A stretch of DNA of 18,849 bases from an uncultured Corynebacterium sp. (GCF_937999985.1 NZ_CALLDG010000171.1:1-18849), one strand, 5' to 3'. Counted from the stretch's first letter, positions 7,655-15,547 are shown. The notes: generated by a model not told the origin, from the sequence alone. Numbers and translations: made by a program.

Positions 7655-9640
7655 ATGGCTAAGGGCAGGATTCCGGAGCGGGACATCGAAGCAATTCGAG
7701 AGCAGACCCCCATCGAAGAGGTAGTGGGGGAGTATGTGCAGCTCAAACCGGGTGGCGTCGATTCCATGAAGGGCCTTAGCCCCTTTAAGGACGAAAAGAC
7801 TCCCTCGTTCCACGTCCGCCCGAACCACGGCTACTTCCACTGCTTTTCCACGGACCAGGGCGGCGATGTTTTCAAGTTCCTCATGCTGATGGAACACATG
7901 TCCTTCCCCGAGGCCGTGGAGGCCTGCGCCGAGCGCATCGGCTACCGCATTAGCTACGAGGGCGGTCGACCGGGCAATCGGGAGGAGCCCGGTACGCGGC
8001 GCATGTTGGTCGCCGCGAACAAAGCGGCCTTTGAGTTCTATCGCAAGGAATTTCTTGGTGACGCCGAAGGCGCGGACGTTGCCCGCAACTTCCTGATCGA
8101 GCGCGGTTTCACCATGGAACACGCCGAGCAGTTCGGCTGTGGGTATGCGCCCGCCGGATGGGATCGGCTGACTAAGCACCTGCAGCAGAAGGGTTTTACG
8201 TTCAAGGAAATCGAGGCGGCGGGTCTGGGGCGCATGGGTAAGCGTGGCCCGATCGATAGGTTCCACCGTCGCCTCCTGTGGCCGATCCGTTCCGTCAGTG
8301 GAGACGTGATCGGCTTCGGTGCCCGCAAGCTCTTCGACGACGATCGTCTGGGCAAGTATCTGAACACGCCGGAGACGATGCTGTACAAGAAGTCGAAGGT
8401 ATTGTTCGGCATTGACCAGGCGAAGCGGAACATCGTGGCCAAGCACCAGGCTGTGGTGGTGGAGGGGTACACGGACGTGATGGCCATGCACGCCGCCGGG
8501 GTGGATACCGCGGTGGCCGCGTGTGGCACGGCCTTCGGTGCGGAGCACCTGTCGGCTCTGCGCCGGTTCATGCTGGATGACCAGTTCTTCCGTGGCGAGA
8601 TCATCTACACCTTCGATGGTGATGAGGCGGGCCAGAAGGCGGCTATGCGTGCCTTCGAGGGCGACCAGCAGTTCTCGGGGCGGAGCTATGTGACGGTCGC
8701 GCCGGGCGGGCAGGATCCATGTGATGTGCGCATCAAGCGCGGCGACGCGGCCGTGCGCGAGCTGGTGGCCTCCCGCATTCCGATGTTTGAGTTCGTAATC
8801 CGCACCCTCATCGCGGACTACGATACGGCCAGCATCGACGGGCGCGTGCACGCCCTGCGGCGCATCGTGCCGGTGCTGGCGGGGATTAAGGACGACGCGC
8901 TGCGGGACGAATACGCCCGCCAGGCCGCGGGCTGGGTCGGTTGGGATAACCCGAACGACGTGCTGGATCAGGTGCGCAAGGAGGCGCGGAAGTCCGGCGG
9001 GCAGCGGCCGAAGTTGGAGTTGAAGACCGGTGCTGGCGCCGGCACGGCTGGTGGCGCAGGTGCCGCTGGTGCTGGAACGGCAGGCGCTGCTGGCGCGGGC
9101 GGCGCAGGCGGCCCCAACCTGCACGTGGTGAAGGGCATGGAGCGCCCGAACCCGAACGACGACTACTTGGAAGGTCCCCGCGAGGTCATGAAGCTGGCTT
9201 TGCAGGAACCGCAGCTGGCCTCCACCATCTTCGACCTCATGCCCCCGGAGAGCTTTGTGCATCCGACATACGTGGCGATGGCGGAGGCTGTGGCGTCCTT
9301 AGGAGGGGCGGCGAACAGCGATGGCGGGGCCGGATGGATCGAGAAGATCGCGGCGCAGATGAAGGACCCGATGGGGGCGGCGGTGGTCTCCGAGCTGGCG
9401 GTGGAGGATCTGCATTGCCTGCCGGAGAGGCTGCCGTACTACGCGGATGCGATCATGGCGCGGATGCAGGAACGCTGGGTGGGCAGCGAGATTGCGGACA
9501 TGAAATCCCGGATGCAGCGCATGCGCCCCGACCTGCAGAAAGAGGAATATAACGCGCTGTTTGCGGATGTGATTGCGCTGGAGAAGTACCGCCGCTCGCT
9601 GCACGAGCGAGCCTCGGACTTCGGCGACTTTACGCGCTAG
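7655..9640 (+). CDS. dnaG: DNA primase
   Basis: This is a 661-residue replicative primase that lays down RNA primers at the fork with DnaB. The start MAKGRIPERDIEAIRE at ATG 7655 matches actinobacterial DnaG; GTG 7649 is an alternative. The order is an N-terminal zinc-finger-type domain (residues 1-100), a core ending in a TOPRIM domain with VVVEGYTDVMAMHAAG (about 267-282) and YTFDGDEAGQ (about 316-325), and a C-terminal helicase-binding part (about 500-661). Two oddities stand out. First, the zinc site is degraded: of the four usual Cys/His ligands, positions 42, 45 and 66 read Ser, Lys and Thr, and only C63 remains. Second, an Ala/Gly/Thr linker fills about residues 459-487. The catalytic acidic residues are intact, so it should be active. 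It is convergent with the next gene; the stops share CTAG. Confidence 0.96.
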   Translation: MAKGRIPERDIEAIREQTPIEEVVGEYVQLKPGGVDSMKGLSPFKDEKTPSFHVRPNHGYFHCFSTDQGGDVFKFLMLMEHMSFPEAVEACAERIGYRISYEGGRPGNREEPGTRRMLVAANKAAFEFYRKEFLGDAEGADVARNFLIERGFTMEHAEQFGCGYAPAGWDRLTKHLQQKGFTFKEIEAAGLGRMGKRGPIDRFHRRLLWPIRSVSGDVIGFGARKLFDDDRLGKYLNTPETMLYKKSKVLFGIDQAKRNIVAKHQAVVVEGYTDVMAMHAAGVDTAVAACGTAFGAEHLSALRRFMLDDQFFRGEIIYTFDGDEAGQKAAMRAFEGDQQFSGRSYVTVAPGGQDPCDVRIKRGDAAVRELVASRIPMFEFVIRTLIADYDTASIDGRVHALRRIVPVLAGIKDDALRDEYARQAAGWVGWDNPNDVLDQVRKEARKSGGQRPKLELKTGAGAGTAGGAGAAGAGTAGAAGAGGAGGPNLHVVKGMERPNPNDDYLEGPREVMKLALQEPQLASTIFDLMPPESFVHPTYVAMAEAVASLGGAANSDGGAGWIEKIAAQMKDPMGAAVVSELAVEDLHCLPERLPYYADAIMARMQERWVGSEIADMKSRMQRMRPDLQKEEYNALFADVIALEKYRRSLHERASDFGDFTR

Positions 9641-9948
9641 CGCTTCTTCTTGAAGGGATTCTTCGGCCGGTCGATCTGGTCGTTCGGGTGCACATCATCC
9701 GCCTCGACGATGGTGTGCCCCTCGCCCAGGGAATCGCGGGTAGAGCGGTTCAGATCGCGCACCTCGTGCATGCGCGGTTCCGGATCCAGCCGGTTGGCCA
9801 GTGCCTTACGGCCGGAACGCACAACTGCCTTGGTGATATCCGAGTTCACTGCGGTCTGATAGCCACGGCGGATCTGTTCGTAGCGACGGCGACCGGCCTT
9901 CGTGCCCATCAAGTAACCCGCGGCGGCGCCGACGACGAGCTGGATCAT
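9637..9948 (-). CDS. Small membrane protein, YtxH-like, unknown function
   Basis: This 103-residue protein starts MIQLVVGAAAGYLMGTKAGRRRYEQIR, a short hydrophobic helix followed by a basic amphipathic stretch, as in small YtxH-like actinobacterial membrane proteins. The rest is charged and ends in a very basic tail (PKNPFKKKR). The start is well supported: AAGGAG stands five bases before ATG 9948, whereas the longer open frame to 10149 would run into the divergent gene. The stop codon uses the same CTAG (9637-9640) as the dnaG stop on the other strand. No biochemical function is known to me for this family. Confidence 0.8.
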   Translation of the reverse strand: MIQLVVGAAAGYLMGTKAGRRRYEQIRRGYQTAVNSDITKAVVRSGRKALANRLDPEPRMHEVRDLNRSTRDSLGEGHTIVEADDVHPNDQIDRPKNPFKKKR

Positions 9949-10042
9949 GTTGGCTCCTTGGAGGTTTGCGTTGGTTGCGTTAGCTAATAGCTCAAGCTTA
10001 CGCGAACCCACCAAAGGCACAGAAGCTCGTACAGTGGGTGAC

Positions 10043-11143
10043 ATGACTACCACTGTGAAAGCTGTAATTTCCCGCGCGAAGAACGAGCCAGTTGAACTGA
10101 CCGACATTGTGATCCCCGATCCGGGCGAAAACGATGTGATCGTCCGCATTCAGGCCTGCGGCGTGTGCCACACCGACCTGGCCTACCGCGATGGCGGCAT
10201 TACGGACGACTACCCGTTCCTGCTGGGCCACGAGGCCGCTGGCGTGGTCGAGCAGGTCGGAGACCGCGTGACCCACGTGGAGGTCGGCGACTATGTGGTG
10301 CTGAACTGGCGCGCCGTGTGTGGCCAGTGCCGCGCCTGCAAGAAGGGCGAGCCGAAGTACTGCTTCGATACCCACAATGCCTCGAAGAAGATGACCCTCA
10401 CCGACGGCACGGAGCTGGAGGCTGCTCTGGGCATCGGTGCTTTCGCTGAGAAGACGCTGGTCCACGAAGGACAGTGCACCAAGGTGAACTCCGATGCCGA
10501 CCCTGCGGTCGCGGGCTTGCTGGGATGTGGCGTCATGGCCGGTCTCGGTGCCGCAGTGAACACCGGTGAGGTCAAGCGCGGCGAGTCCATCGCCGTGATC
10601 GGCGTAGGTGGCGTGGGCATGGCCGCGATTGCCGGTGCGGCCGTTGCGGGTGCGACGAAGATCATTGCTATCGATATTTCTGACGCCAAGCTTGCCCGCG
10701 CAAAGGAAGAGTTCGGCGCTACCCACACGATCAACAGCTCGGGGCTTTCGGATGATGAGCTGGTGGAGAAGGTTCAGGAGATCAACGGTGGATTCGGCGT
10801 GGACGTGGCGGTGGATGCCGTGGGGCTGCCGCAGACGTACAAGCAGGCTTTCTACGTGCGCGACCTGGCTGGCCGCGTGGTGCTGGTGGGCGTGCCGACT
10901 CCGGACATGACCCTGGAGCTGCCATTCCTGGACGTGTTTAGCCACGGTGGTGCGCTGAAGTCCTCTTGGTATGGCGACTGCCTGCCGGAGCGCGATTTCC
11001 CGATGTACGTGGACCTGTACCAGGAGGGCCGCTTCCCGCTGGATCGCTTCGTGGACGAGCGCATCGGCATCGATGGCGTGGAAGATGCCTTCGAGAAGAT
11101 GAAGCAGGGCGAGGTTCTGCGCTCCGTGGTGGAGTTTAAGTAA
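10043..11143 (+). CDS. mscR: S-(hydroxymethyl)mycothiol dehydrogenase / S-nitrosomycothiol reductase
   Basis: This 366-residue zinc-dependent alcohol dehydrogenase belongs to the mycothiol-dependent group. It oxidises the formaldehyde-mycothiol adduct with NAD and can reduce S-nitrosomycothiol. The catalytic zinc site is seen in CGVCHTDL (C39) and LGHEAAG (H63). The structural zinc cysteines are C93, C96, C99 and C107 in CGQCRACKKGEPKYC. The nucleotide-binding loop is VIGVGGVGMAAIAGA near residue 190, with AIDISDAKL after it. Length matches the family. ATG 10043 was chosen because the family starts close to KAVISR; the open frame upstream overlaps the divergent gene. The gene is called adhE or fadH in some corynebacteria. 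The MBL-fold hydrolase downstream is its usual neighbour. TACAGT (10030-10035) could be a -10 box giving a leaderless or nearly leaderless mRNA. Confidence 0.92.
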   Translation: MTTTVKAVISRAKNEPVELTDIVIPDPGENDVIVRIQACGVCHTDLAYRDGGITDDYPFLLGHEAAGVVEQVGDRVTHVEVGDYVVLNWRAVCGQCRACKKGEPKYCFDTHNASKKMTLTDGTELEAALGIGAFAEKTLVHEGQCTKVNSDADPAVAGLLGCGVMAGLGAAVNTGEVKRGESIAVIGVGGVGMAAIAGAAVAGATKIIAIDISDAKLARAKEEFGATHTINSSGLSDDELVEKVQEINGGFGVDVAVDAVGLPQTYKQAFYVRDLAGRVVLVGVPTPDMTLELPFLDVFSHGGALKSSWYGDCLPERDFPMYVDLYQEGRFPLDRFVDERIGIDGVEDAFEKMKQGEVLRSVVEFK

Positions 11144-11215
11144 GCAGGCTGGGGTGTAGACCCGAGAGATAATCAGGCCCCAGAAATATCAGGCCCAAGA
11201 GTTAGAAGAGGAAGC

Positions 11216-11857
11216 ATGAGCGAGCAGAAGTTGGAAAACCCGCAGATCGAGCAGTTCGAGACCTCCGGCAAGTTCCGCCTGGATGGCGGCGAGTGGGACG
11301 TGGATAACAACGTCTACCTGCTGGTCAACGATGACAAGTGCATCGTGGTGGATCCGGCACACGACGCGCAGGCGGTAATCGACCACGTGGGGGATCGCAC
11401 CGTGGAGGCGATCCTGCTGACCCACGCGCACAACGACCACTGCGAGCTGGCGCCGGAGCTGGCAGAGAAGTGGGGGGTGAAGGTCTACCTGCACGAAGAC
11501 GACCGGATGCTGTGGGAGGAATCCAACGGCGACGCGCCGTTTACCCCGATCGACGTGGAGGATCCGTTCTGGGCGGACTGGGGTGTGCGCCTGTACCACA
11601 CGCCCGGCCACTCGCCGGGCTGCATCGTGGTGGAAGTTCCGGGACAGCATGCGCTGCTGTCCGGGGACACGCTGTTCAACGGTGGCCCGGGCGCGACGGG
11701 ACGGAAGTACTCCAGCTTCCCGACGATCATCGAGTCCCTGCAGTCCACGGTGTTCATCCTGCCGCACGACTTGAAGGTGTACCCCGGCCATGGTGACACC
11801 ACGACGGTGGGTGCCGAGGCAGCGCGCATCGAGGAGTACATCGAACGTGGATACTGA
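11216..11857 (+). CDS. MBL-fold hydrolase, likely S-formylmycothiol pathway partner
   Basis: This 213-residue metallo-beta-lactamase-fold protein has the metal motif THAHNDH (H70, H72, D74, H75), then YHTPGHSPG with the next histidine, SGDTLFNGGPGATG with the bridging Asp, and YPGHGDTTTVG with the last histidine. This is the glyoxalase II-like layout. In corynebacteria and mycobacteria such a gene follows mscR. The accepted inference is that it hydrolyses the S-formylmycothiol made by the dehydrogenase, completing formaldehyde detoxification; that is not shown by the sequence. GAGGAA stands just before ATG 11216. The 72-bp gap to mscR holds two copies of ATCAGGCCC (11172-11180, 11188-11196) and a GATAAT that might be a weak own promoter. 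Its stop codon touches the CsoR box of the next operon. Confidence 0.9.
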   Translation: MSEQKLENPQIEQFETSGKFRLDGGEWDVDNNVYLLVNDDKCIVVDPAHDAQAVIDHVGDRTVEAILLTHAHNDHCELAPELAEKWGVKVYLHEDDRMLWEESNGDAPFTPIDVEDPFWADWGVRLYHTPGHSPGCIVVEVPGQHALLSGDTLFNGGPGATGRKYSSFPTIIESLQSTVFILPHDLKVYPGHGDTTTVGAEAARIEEYIERGY

Positions 11858-11883
11858 TACCCCCTAGGGGTATACTGGGGGCA
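11848..11883 (+). promoter_or_regulatory. copA-csoR promoter, probably leaderless
   Basis: TATACT (11871-11876) is a near-consensus -10 box. TGGATA (11848-11853) lies 17 bp upstream as a moderate -35 (4 of 6 bases). Seven bases after the -10 is 11883, the A of the copA ATG. No usable Shine-Dalgarno site is present: the G-run ends one base before ATG. The geometry therefore predicts a leaderless transcript. Confidence 0.65.
11857..11873. promoter_or_regulatory. CsoR operator
   Basis: The sequence ATACCCC-CTA-GGGGTAT is a perfect inverted repeat with 7-bp arms. It matches the GC-tract type of operator bound by copper-sensing CsoR repressors. It overlaps the copA -10 box and the last base of the preceding stop codon. 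The copper operon it controls encodes CsoR itself, so this is an autoregulated switch released by Cu(I). Confidence 0.9.
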
Positions 11884-14003
11884 TGGCTGTAATAGATCTT
11901 GATATCACGGGCATGACCTGCGCCTCCTGCGCTAACCGCATCGAAAAGAAGCTGAACAAACAGGAGGGCGTAACCGCCACCGTCAACTACGCCACCGAAA
12001 AGGCGCACATCGAAACGGGGGAGGGGGCGGCCACCGACGCAGATTCTTACATCGCCATCGTGGAGAAGCTCGGCTACGGCGGTAGCGTGCCTAAGCCGGA
12101 GAAGCCCGCCGGCGACGACCCGGCCTCCAAGGAGTTGCGCGGCCTGAAGCGCCGCCTGGTGGTTGCCATCGCGTTGGCCACCCCGGTGATCCTGCTGGCG
12201 ATGATCCCGCCGCTGCAGTTCGACTACTGGCAGTGGATCAGCTTCGCCCTGGCCACCCCGGTGATCCTGTGGGCGGGCTGGCCTTTCCACAAGGCCACGT
12301 GGGTGAACCTGAAGCACGGTGCGGCGACGATGGATACCCTCATCACCGTCGGCACCTCGGCGGCCTATCTGTGGTCGCTGTATGCGCTGTTCTTCGGCCA
12401 CGCGGGCGATCCCGGTATGCGCCACGGCTGGTCCATCCTGAACCACGCGGGCGACCCGATGGGGGACATCTACTTCGAGGTCGCCGCGGGCGTGGTGACG
12501 TTCGTACTGGCGGGCCGGTACTTTGAGAAGCGCTCAAAGCAGCGCGCCGGGGATGCCATCCGCGCGCTGACGGACATGGGCGCCAAGCAGGTCACCGTGC
12601 TGCGGGATGGTGGGGAAACATTGCTCCCCATCGAGCAGCTGCAGATCGGCGACCACTTCCTGGCCCGCCCTGGCGAGAAGATCGCCACGGACGGCCGCAT
12701 CCTGGACGGCACGTCCGCCATTGATCAGTCCATGCTCACCGGCGAGTCCGTACCAGTTGACGTTGGCCCCGGCGATGAGGTCACGGGTGCCACCATCAAC
12801 ACCTCCGGCCGCCTAGTCGTGGAGGCCACTCATGTGGGCGAGCAGACGAAGCTGGCCCAGATGGCCAAGCTGATCGACGAAGCCCAGTCGGGCAAGGCCG
12901 ACGTGCAGCGCCTGGCCGATAAGGTCTCCGGCATTTTCGTTCCGGTCGTCATCGTGATTGCGCTGTTTACGCTGCTGTTCGCGGGCTTTAGCAATGCGGT
13001 CGCGGTGCTGATTATCGCGTGCCCCTGCGCCCTTGGTTTAGCGACGCCCACAGCCCTGCTTGTCGGCACGGGCCGTGGGGCCGAGCAGGGCATTCTGATC
13101 CGCGGACCCGAGGTTCTAGAGGGCGCGCACGCGATCACCACCGTTGTGATGGATAAGACTGGCACGGTGACGACGGGCACCATGCGGGTAGTCGATGTGG
13201 AGCCGGCAGGCGGCAATCGCGAGGAGGTTCTGCGCGCCGCGGCTGCGGTGGAAGCGTACTCGGAGCACCCCATCGGCCGGGCCATTGCAGAGGCCGGCCG
13301 GGAGGAGTTTGGCGGCCTGCCGGAGGTCACCGGCTTTAAGAATCTGCCTGGACACGGCGTGGAGGGAACCGTCGAGGGCCAGGTGATACGGGTTGGCCGT
13401 GGGGACGAGGGGGCGTCCACAAATAAGGCAACCACAGTCAAGGTGAGCGCGGATGGGCGGGCGATCGGCACCATCAGCGTGGCCGATACAGTGCGGCCCA
13501 CCAGTGCCGAAGCGGTACGGAAGATGCACGACATGGGGTTGAAGACCGTGCTGCTGACCGGCGATAATCAGCAGGTGGCGGACGCCGTGGCGCGCGAGGT
13601 CGGCATCGACGAGGTGATCGCCGGGGTGATGCCGGAGGACAAGGTGGCGCACATCCGCTCGCTGGAGAACGTGGCGATGGTTGGTGACGGCGTGAATGAC
13701 GCTGCGGCTCTGGCGAGCGCGGACCTGGGCATCGCGATGGGCTCGGGTACGGACGCGGCGATTGAGGCGGCGGACATTACGGTGATGCGAGACGATCTGC
13801 TGGCCGTGGCGGATGCGCTGCGGCTGGCACGCAAGACGCTGCGGACGATCAAGATGAACCTGTTCTGGGCGTTTGCCTACAACGTGGCGGCGATTCCGCT
13901 GGCCGCATTCGGGTTGCTGAACCCGATGCTGGCCGGGGCGGCGATGGCGCTATCTAGTGTGTTTGTGGTGAGCAACAGTCTGCGGCTGAAAGGATTCAAA
14001 TAA
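11883..14003 (+). CDS. copA: Copper-exporting P1B-type ATPase
   Basis: This 706-residue P1B-1 ATPase uses ATP to pump Cu(I) out of the cytoplasm. An N-terminal heavy-metal-binding domain carries MTCASC (C13, C16). Membrane helices follow, then the actuator motif MLTGES, the intramembrane metal site CPC (C380-P-C382, in IIACPCALGLATPTALL), the phosphorylation site DKTGT (D424), SEHPIGRAI in the nucleotide-binding domain and GDGVNDAAALASAD. The C-terminal helices contain the N-Y and M-SS pattern (FAYNVAAIPLA, AMALSSVFVVSNSLRL) expected for Cu(I) pumps. Length and all motifs are complete. The gene is controlled by the CsoR box in front of it and its TAA overlaps the ATG of csoR by one base (TAATG). 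Confidence 0.97.
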   Translation: MAVIDLDITGMTCASCANRIEKKLNKQEGVTATVNYATEKAHIETGEGAATDADSYIAIVEKLGYGGSVPKPEKPAGDDPASKELRGLKRRLVVAIALATPVILLAMIPPLQFDYWQWISFALATPVILWAGWPFHKATWVNLKHGAATMDTLITVGTSAAYLWSLYALFFGHAGDPGMRHGWSILNHAGDPMGDIYFEVAAGVVTFVLAGRYFEKRSKQRAGDAIRALTDMGAKQVTVLRDGGETLLPIEQLQIGDHFLARPGEKIATDGRILDGTSAIDQSMLTGESVPVDVGPGDEVTGATINTSGRLVVEATHVGEQTKLAQMAKLIDEAQSGKADVQRLADKVSGIFVPVVIVIALFTLLFAGFSNAVAVLIIACPCALGLATPTALLVGTGRGAEQGILIRGPEVLEGAHAITTVVMDKTGTVTTGTMRVVDVEPAGGNREEVLRAAAAVEAYSEHPIGRAIAEAGREEFGGLPEVTGFKNLPGHGVEGTVEGQVIRVGRGDEGASTNKATTVKVSADGRAIGTISVADTVRPTSAEAVRKMHDMGLKTVLLTGDNQQVADAVAREVGIDEVIAGVMPEDKVAHIRSLENVAMVGDGVNDAAALASADLGIAMGSGTDAAIEAADITVMRDDLLAVADALRLARKTLRTIKMNLFWAFAYNVAAIPLAAFGLLNPMLAGAAMALSSVFVVSNSLRLKGFK

Positions 14004-14281
14004 TGCACGGTTACTTGAGCGACAAGGAACGTTACCTGGCGCGGCTGAAGCGGATCGAAGGTCAGGTGCGCGGGCTGCAGCGGATGGTGGATGAAGAGCA
14101 GTATTGCATCGACATCCTCACGCAGGTCAGCGCGCTGCAGTCTGCGCTAAAAGGCGTGGCGCTGGGGTTGCTGGACGACCATATGAACCACTGTGTGCGG
14201 CACGCCGCGGAGGCCGGGGGAGAGGAAGCCGAGGAAAAGCTGGCGGAGGTATCCCAGGCCGTGAAGCGGTTGGTTCGGTAG
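14003..14281 (+). CDS. csoR: Copper-sensing transcriptional repressor CsoR
   Basis: This 92-residue all-helical repressor of the CsoR/RcnR family binds Cu(I) and then leaves DNA. The copper ligands are present as C35 (EEQYCIDIL), H60 and C64 (DDHMNHC), the Cys-His-Cys set of genuine copper sensors. R16, in LKRIEGQVRGLQRM, is in the family DNA-contact region. Its ATG overlaps the copA stop (TAATG), so translation is likely coupled. The gene has no separate promoter that I can see and should be under its own control through the box at 11857-11873. Confidence 0.96.
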   Translation: MHGYLSDKERYLARLKRIEGQVRGLQRMVDEEQYCIDILTQVSALQSALKGVALGLLDDHMNHCVRHAAEAGGEEAEEKLAEVSQAVKRLVR

Positions 14282-14329
14282 GTTGCTGGGTAGGTAGGGG
14301 TTAGCAGGGGCAGGGGTGGCAGGGCTGCG

Positions 14330-15004
14330 TTACAGGTGGTCGATGGCGTACTGCGCCTGCTCCTCGGTGAAGCCGGAGTTAGTCTTTAGTATCTCGAGCA
14401 GCTCTTCCTCGGGCAGGGGAGAGCCTGTTTCGTTGAGCTTGCGCGCGCAGTTGAGGGCCTGCTGGTTCCAGTCAGGATCAAGCTTTTCGATGGCCGTGGT
14501 GATCTGATTGTCGGGGTAGCCCTGCAACTGCAGGTTCTCGCGCAGACCCTTCTCGGAGAGATTGAATTTGAGGGCGGTCATGGCGGCATCGTTGGCTTGC
14601 CGCTGGGTTTTGGGAGCGTCGGTTGGCTGCGCGATGGCCGTGCTCTCAGTGGATTCCATGGCGGTGCTGCCGGTGGCCTCGCTTTCGGACGTGGAGTATT
14701 GGTTGAGCTCGCTTTGTGGGGCGTTGGATGCCTTCGCGGGTGCGTTGGCTGGCTCCGTGGCCGGCGGCGTAGTCGAAGTGCTGGCTGGGCGCTGGTGCGC
14801 GGAGGCTGCGGCGGGCTGTGGGTTGATTCCGCGACCGTAGTCCTTGTTGTTGGCAACGTACCAAATCGCTGCGACGAGGATGCCGACCAGGACGATCGCG
14901 CCGATGAAGATCAGCGCGAGGCGGCCGTTGATGGGGTCTTGGAGGGCGTCTTTCTGAGAATCTGCGTGGGAGTCTCTCTGAGGCGTGCTGTCGGAGGAAG
15001 GCAT
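14330..15004 (-). CDS. Membrane-anchored Ltp-repeat protein
   Basis: This 224-residue protein has a hydrophilic N-terminus (1-28), one membrane helix (about 29-51), a long Ala/Ser/Thr/Pro linker (55-135) and two tandem Ltp-type repeats (about 138-180 and 181-224). Each repeat has the hallmark pattern of alanines, then a GLRENLQLQGYPDNQI or ELLEILKTNSGFTEEQAQYAIDHL ending. Ltp-family (PF07553-type) domains occur in actinobacterial surface proteins and in the TP-J34 phage lipoprotein that blocks DNA injection by other phages. Here there is a membrane helix rather than a lipobox. AGGA stands about 10 bp before ATG 15004. Its role could be superinfection exclusion or envelope structure; the sequence does not decide. 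Confidence 0.75.
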   Translation of the reverse strand: MPSSDSTPQRDSHADSQKDALQDPINGRLALIFIGAIVLVGILVAAIWYVANNKDYGRGINPQPAAASAHQRPASTSTTPPATEPANAPAKASNAPQSELNQYSTSESEATGSTAMESTESTAIAQPTDAPKTQRQANDAAMTALKFNLSEKGLRENLQLQGYPDNQITTAIEKLDPDWNQQALNCARKLNETGSPLPEEELLEILKTNSGFTEEQAQYAIDHL

Positions 15005-15183
15005 CTAACTAAAGTCCTGGTACTCGTTGCTGGGTGCGTGTTGGGTACTTGCGGGTGACGTGCACGGCGCCTGTGTGGGAGGCGAAGGCACAAAGCCCGG
15101 TCGTAGTAGTAGATGCGGCAGGGAGGCATTTTGTTTCCGTGGGCGGGCTTTTCATCAACAACTGGCAGCTGTTTGGTGGTTGA

Positions 15184-15489
15184 CTGTTAGCTATCCGGCT
15201 CTCCTTGTTTGGTTGCGGCATGATCTTCGGTGCCATGCTGGGCAGCCCCGGTCTAGCGGAAACCATCGGTTCCGGACTCAACAATATGTTGGGGGTATCT
15301 AGTGCCCTGGTCATCACTGCCATGGCGGTGCTGCTGGCCATCCTCACCTCTGAGAGCACAAGTAATACCGCGGCAGCGGCTGTCACTATGTCGATTGTTG
15401 TTCCACTCGCCATGGCTGCGGGATTAGACCCCGTCATCCCGGCGATGGCCGCTACCTTCGGCGCATCCCAACTGTTGCCGCCTTGGTAG
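15184..15489 (+). pseudogene. Internal fragment of a DASS/SLC13-type anion transporter
   Basis: An open stretch of about 101 codons reads LFGCGMIFGAMLGSPGLAE..., then a hydrophobic run, TSESTSNTAAAAVTMSIVVPLA and MAATFGAS, ending early at LLPPW-stop. In DASS (divalent anion:sodium symporter) proteins the SNT motif and the following segment lie near the C-terminus and should continue into a Pro-rich STPPNA-type loop and more helices; those are missing. The N-terminal two thirds are also missing, and a stop precedes the fragment at 15181. No start or Shine-Dalgarno site is convincing. This is a doubly truncated remnant. The stretch 15013-15180 before it is open in the same frame, but I do not recognise it. 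Confidence 0.7.
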
Positions 15490-15503
15490 GTATAGGCTAG
15501 GGG

Positions 15504-15547
15504 ATAAAGAAGACTTAGCCCTCGGCCGCCGTTATGACGGGCCGGGG
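15504..15547 (-). terminator. Likely terminator of the SfLAP-family gene
   Basis: CCTCGGCC (15520-15527) pairs with GGCCGGGG (15540-15547) with one G-T pair, and an inner CGT/ACG extends the stem. On the minus strand the hairpin is followed within a few bases by TCTTCTTT. It lies 60 bp past the stop of the minus-strand gene at 15608. Confidence 0.6.

Noticed and set aside
7535..9262. 575-residue minus-strand open frame
   Set aside because: It is the antisense shadow of dnaG, rich in His and Arg as expected from GC-rich complementary reading.
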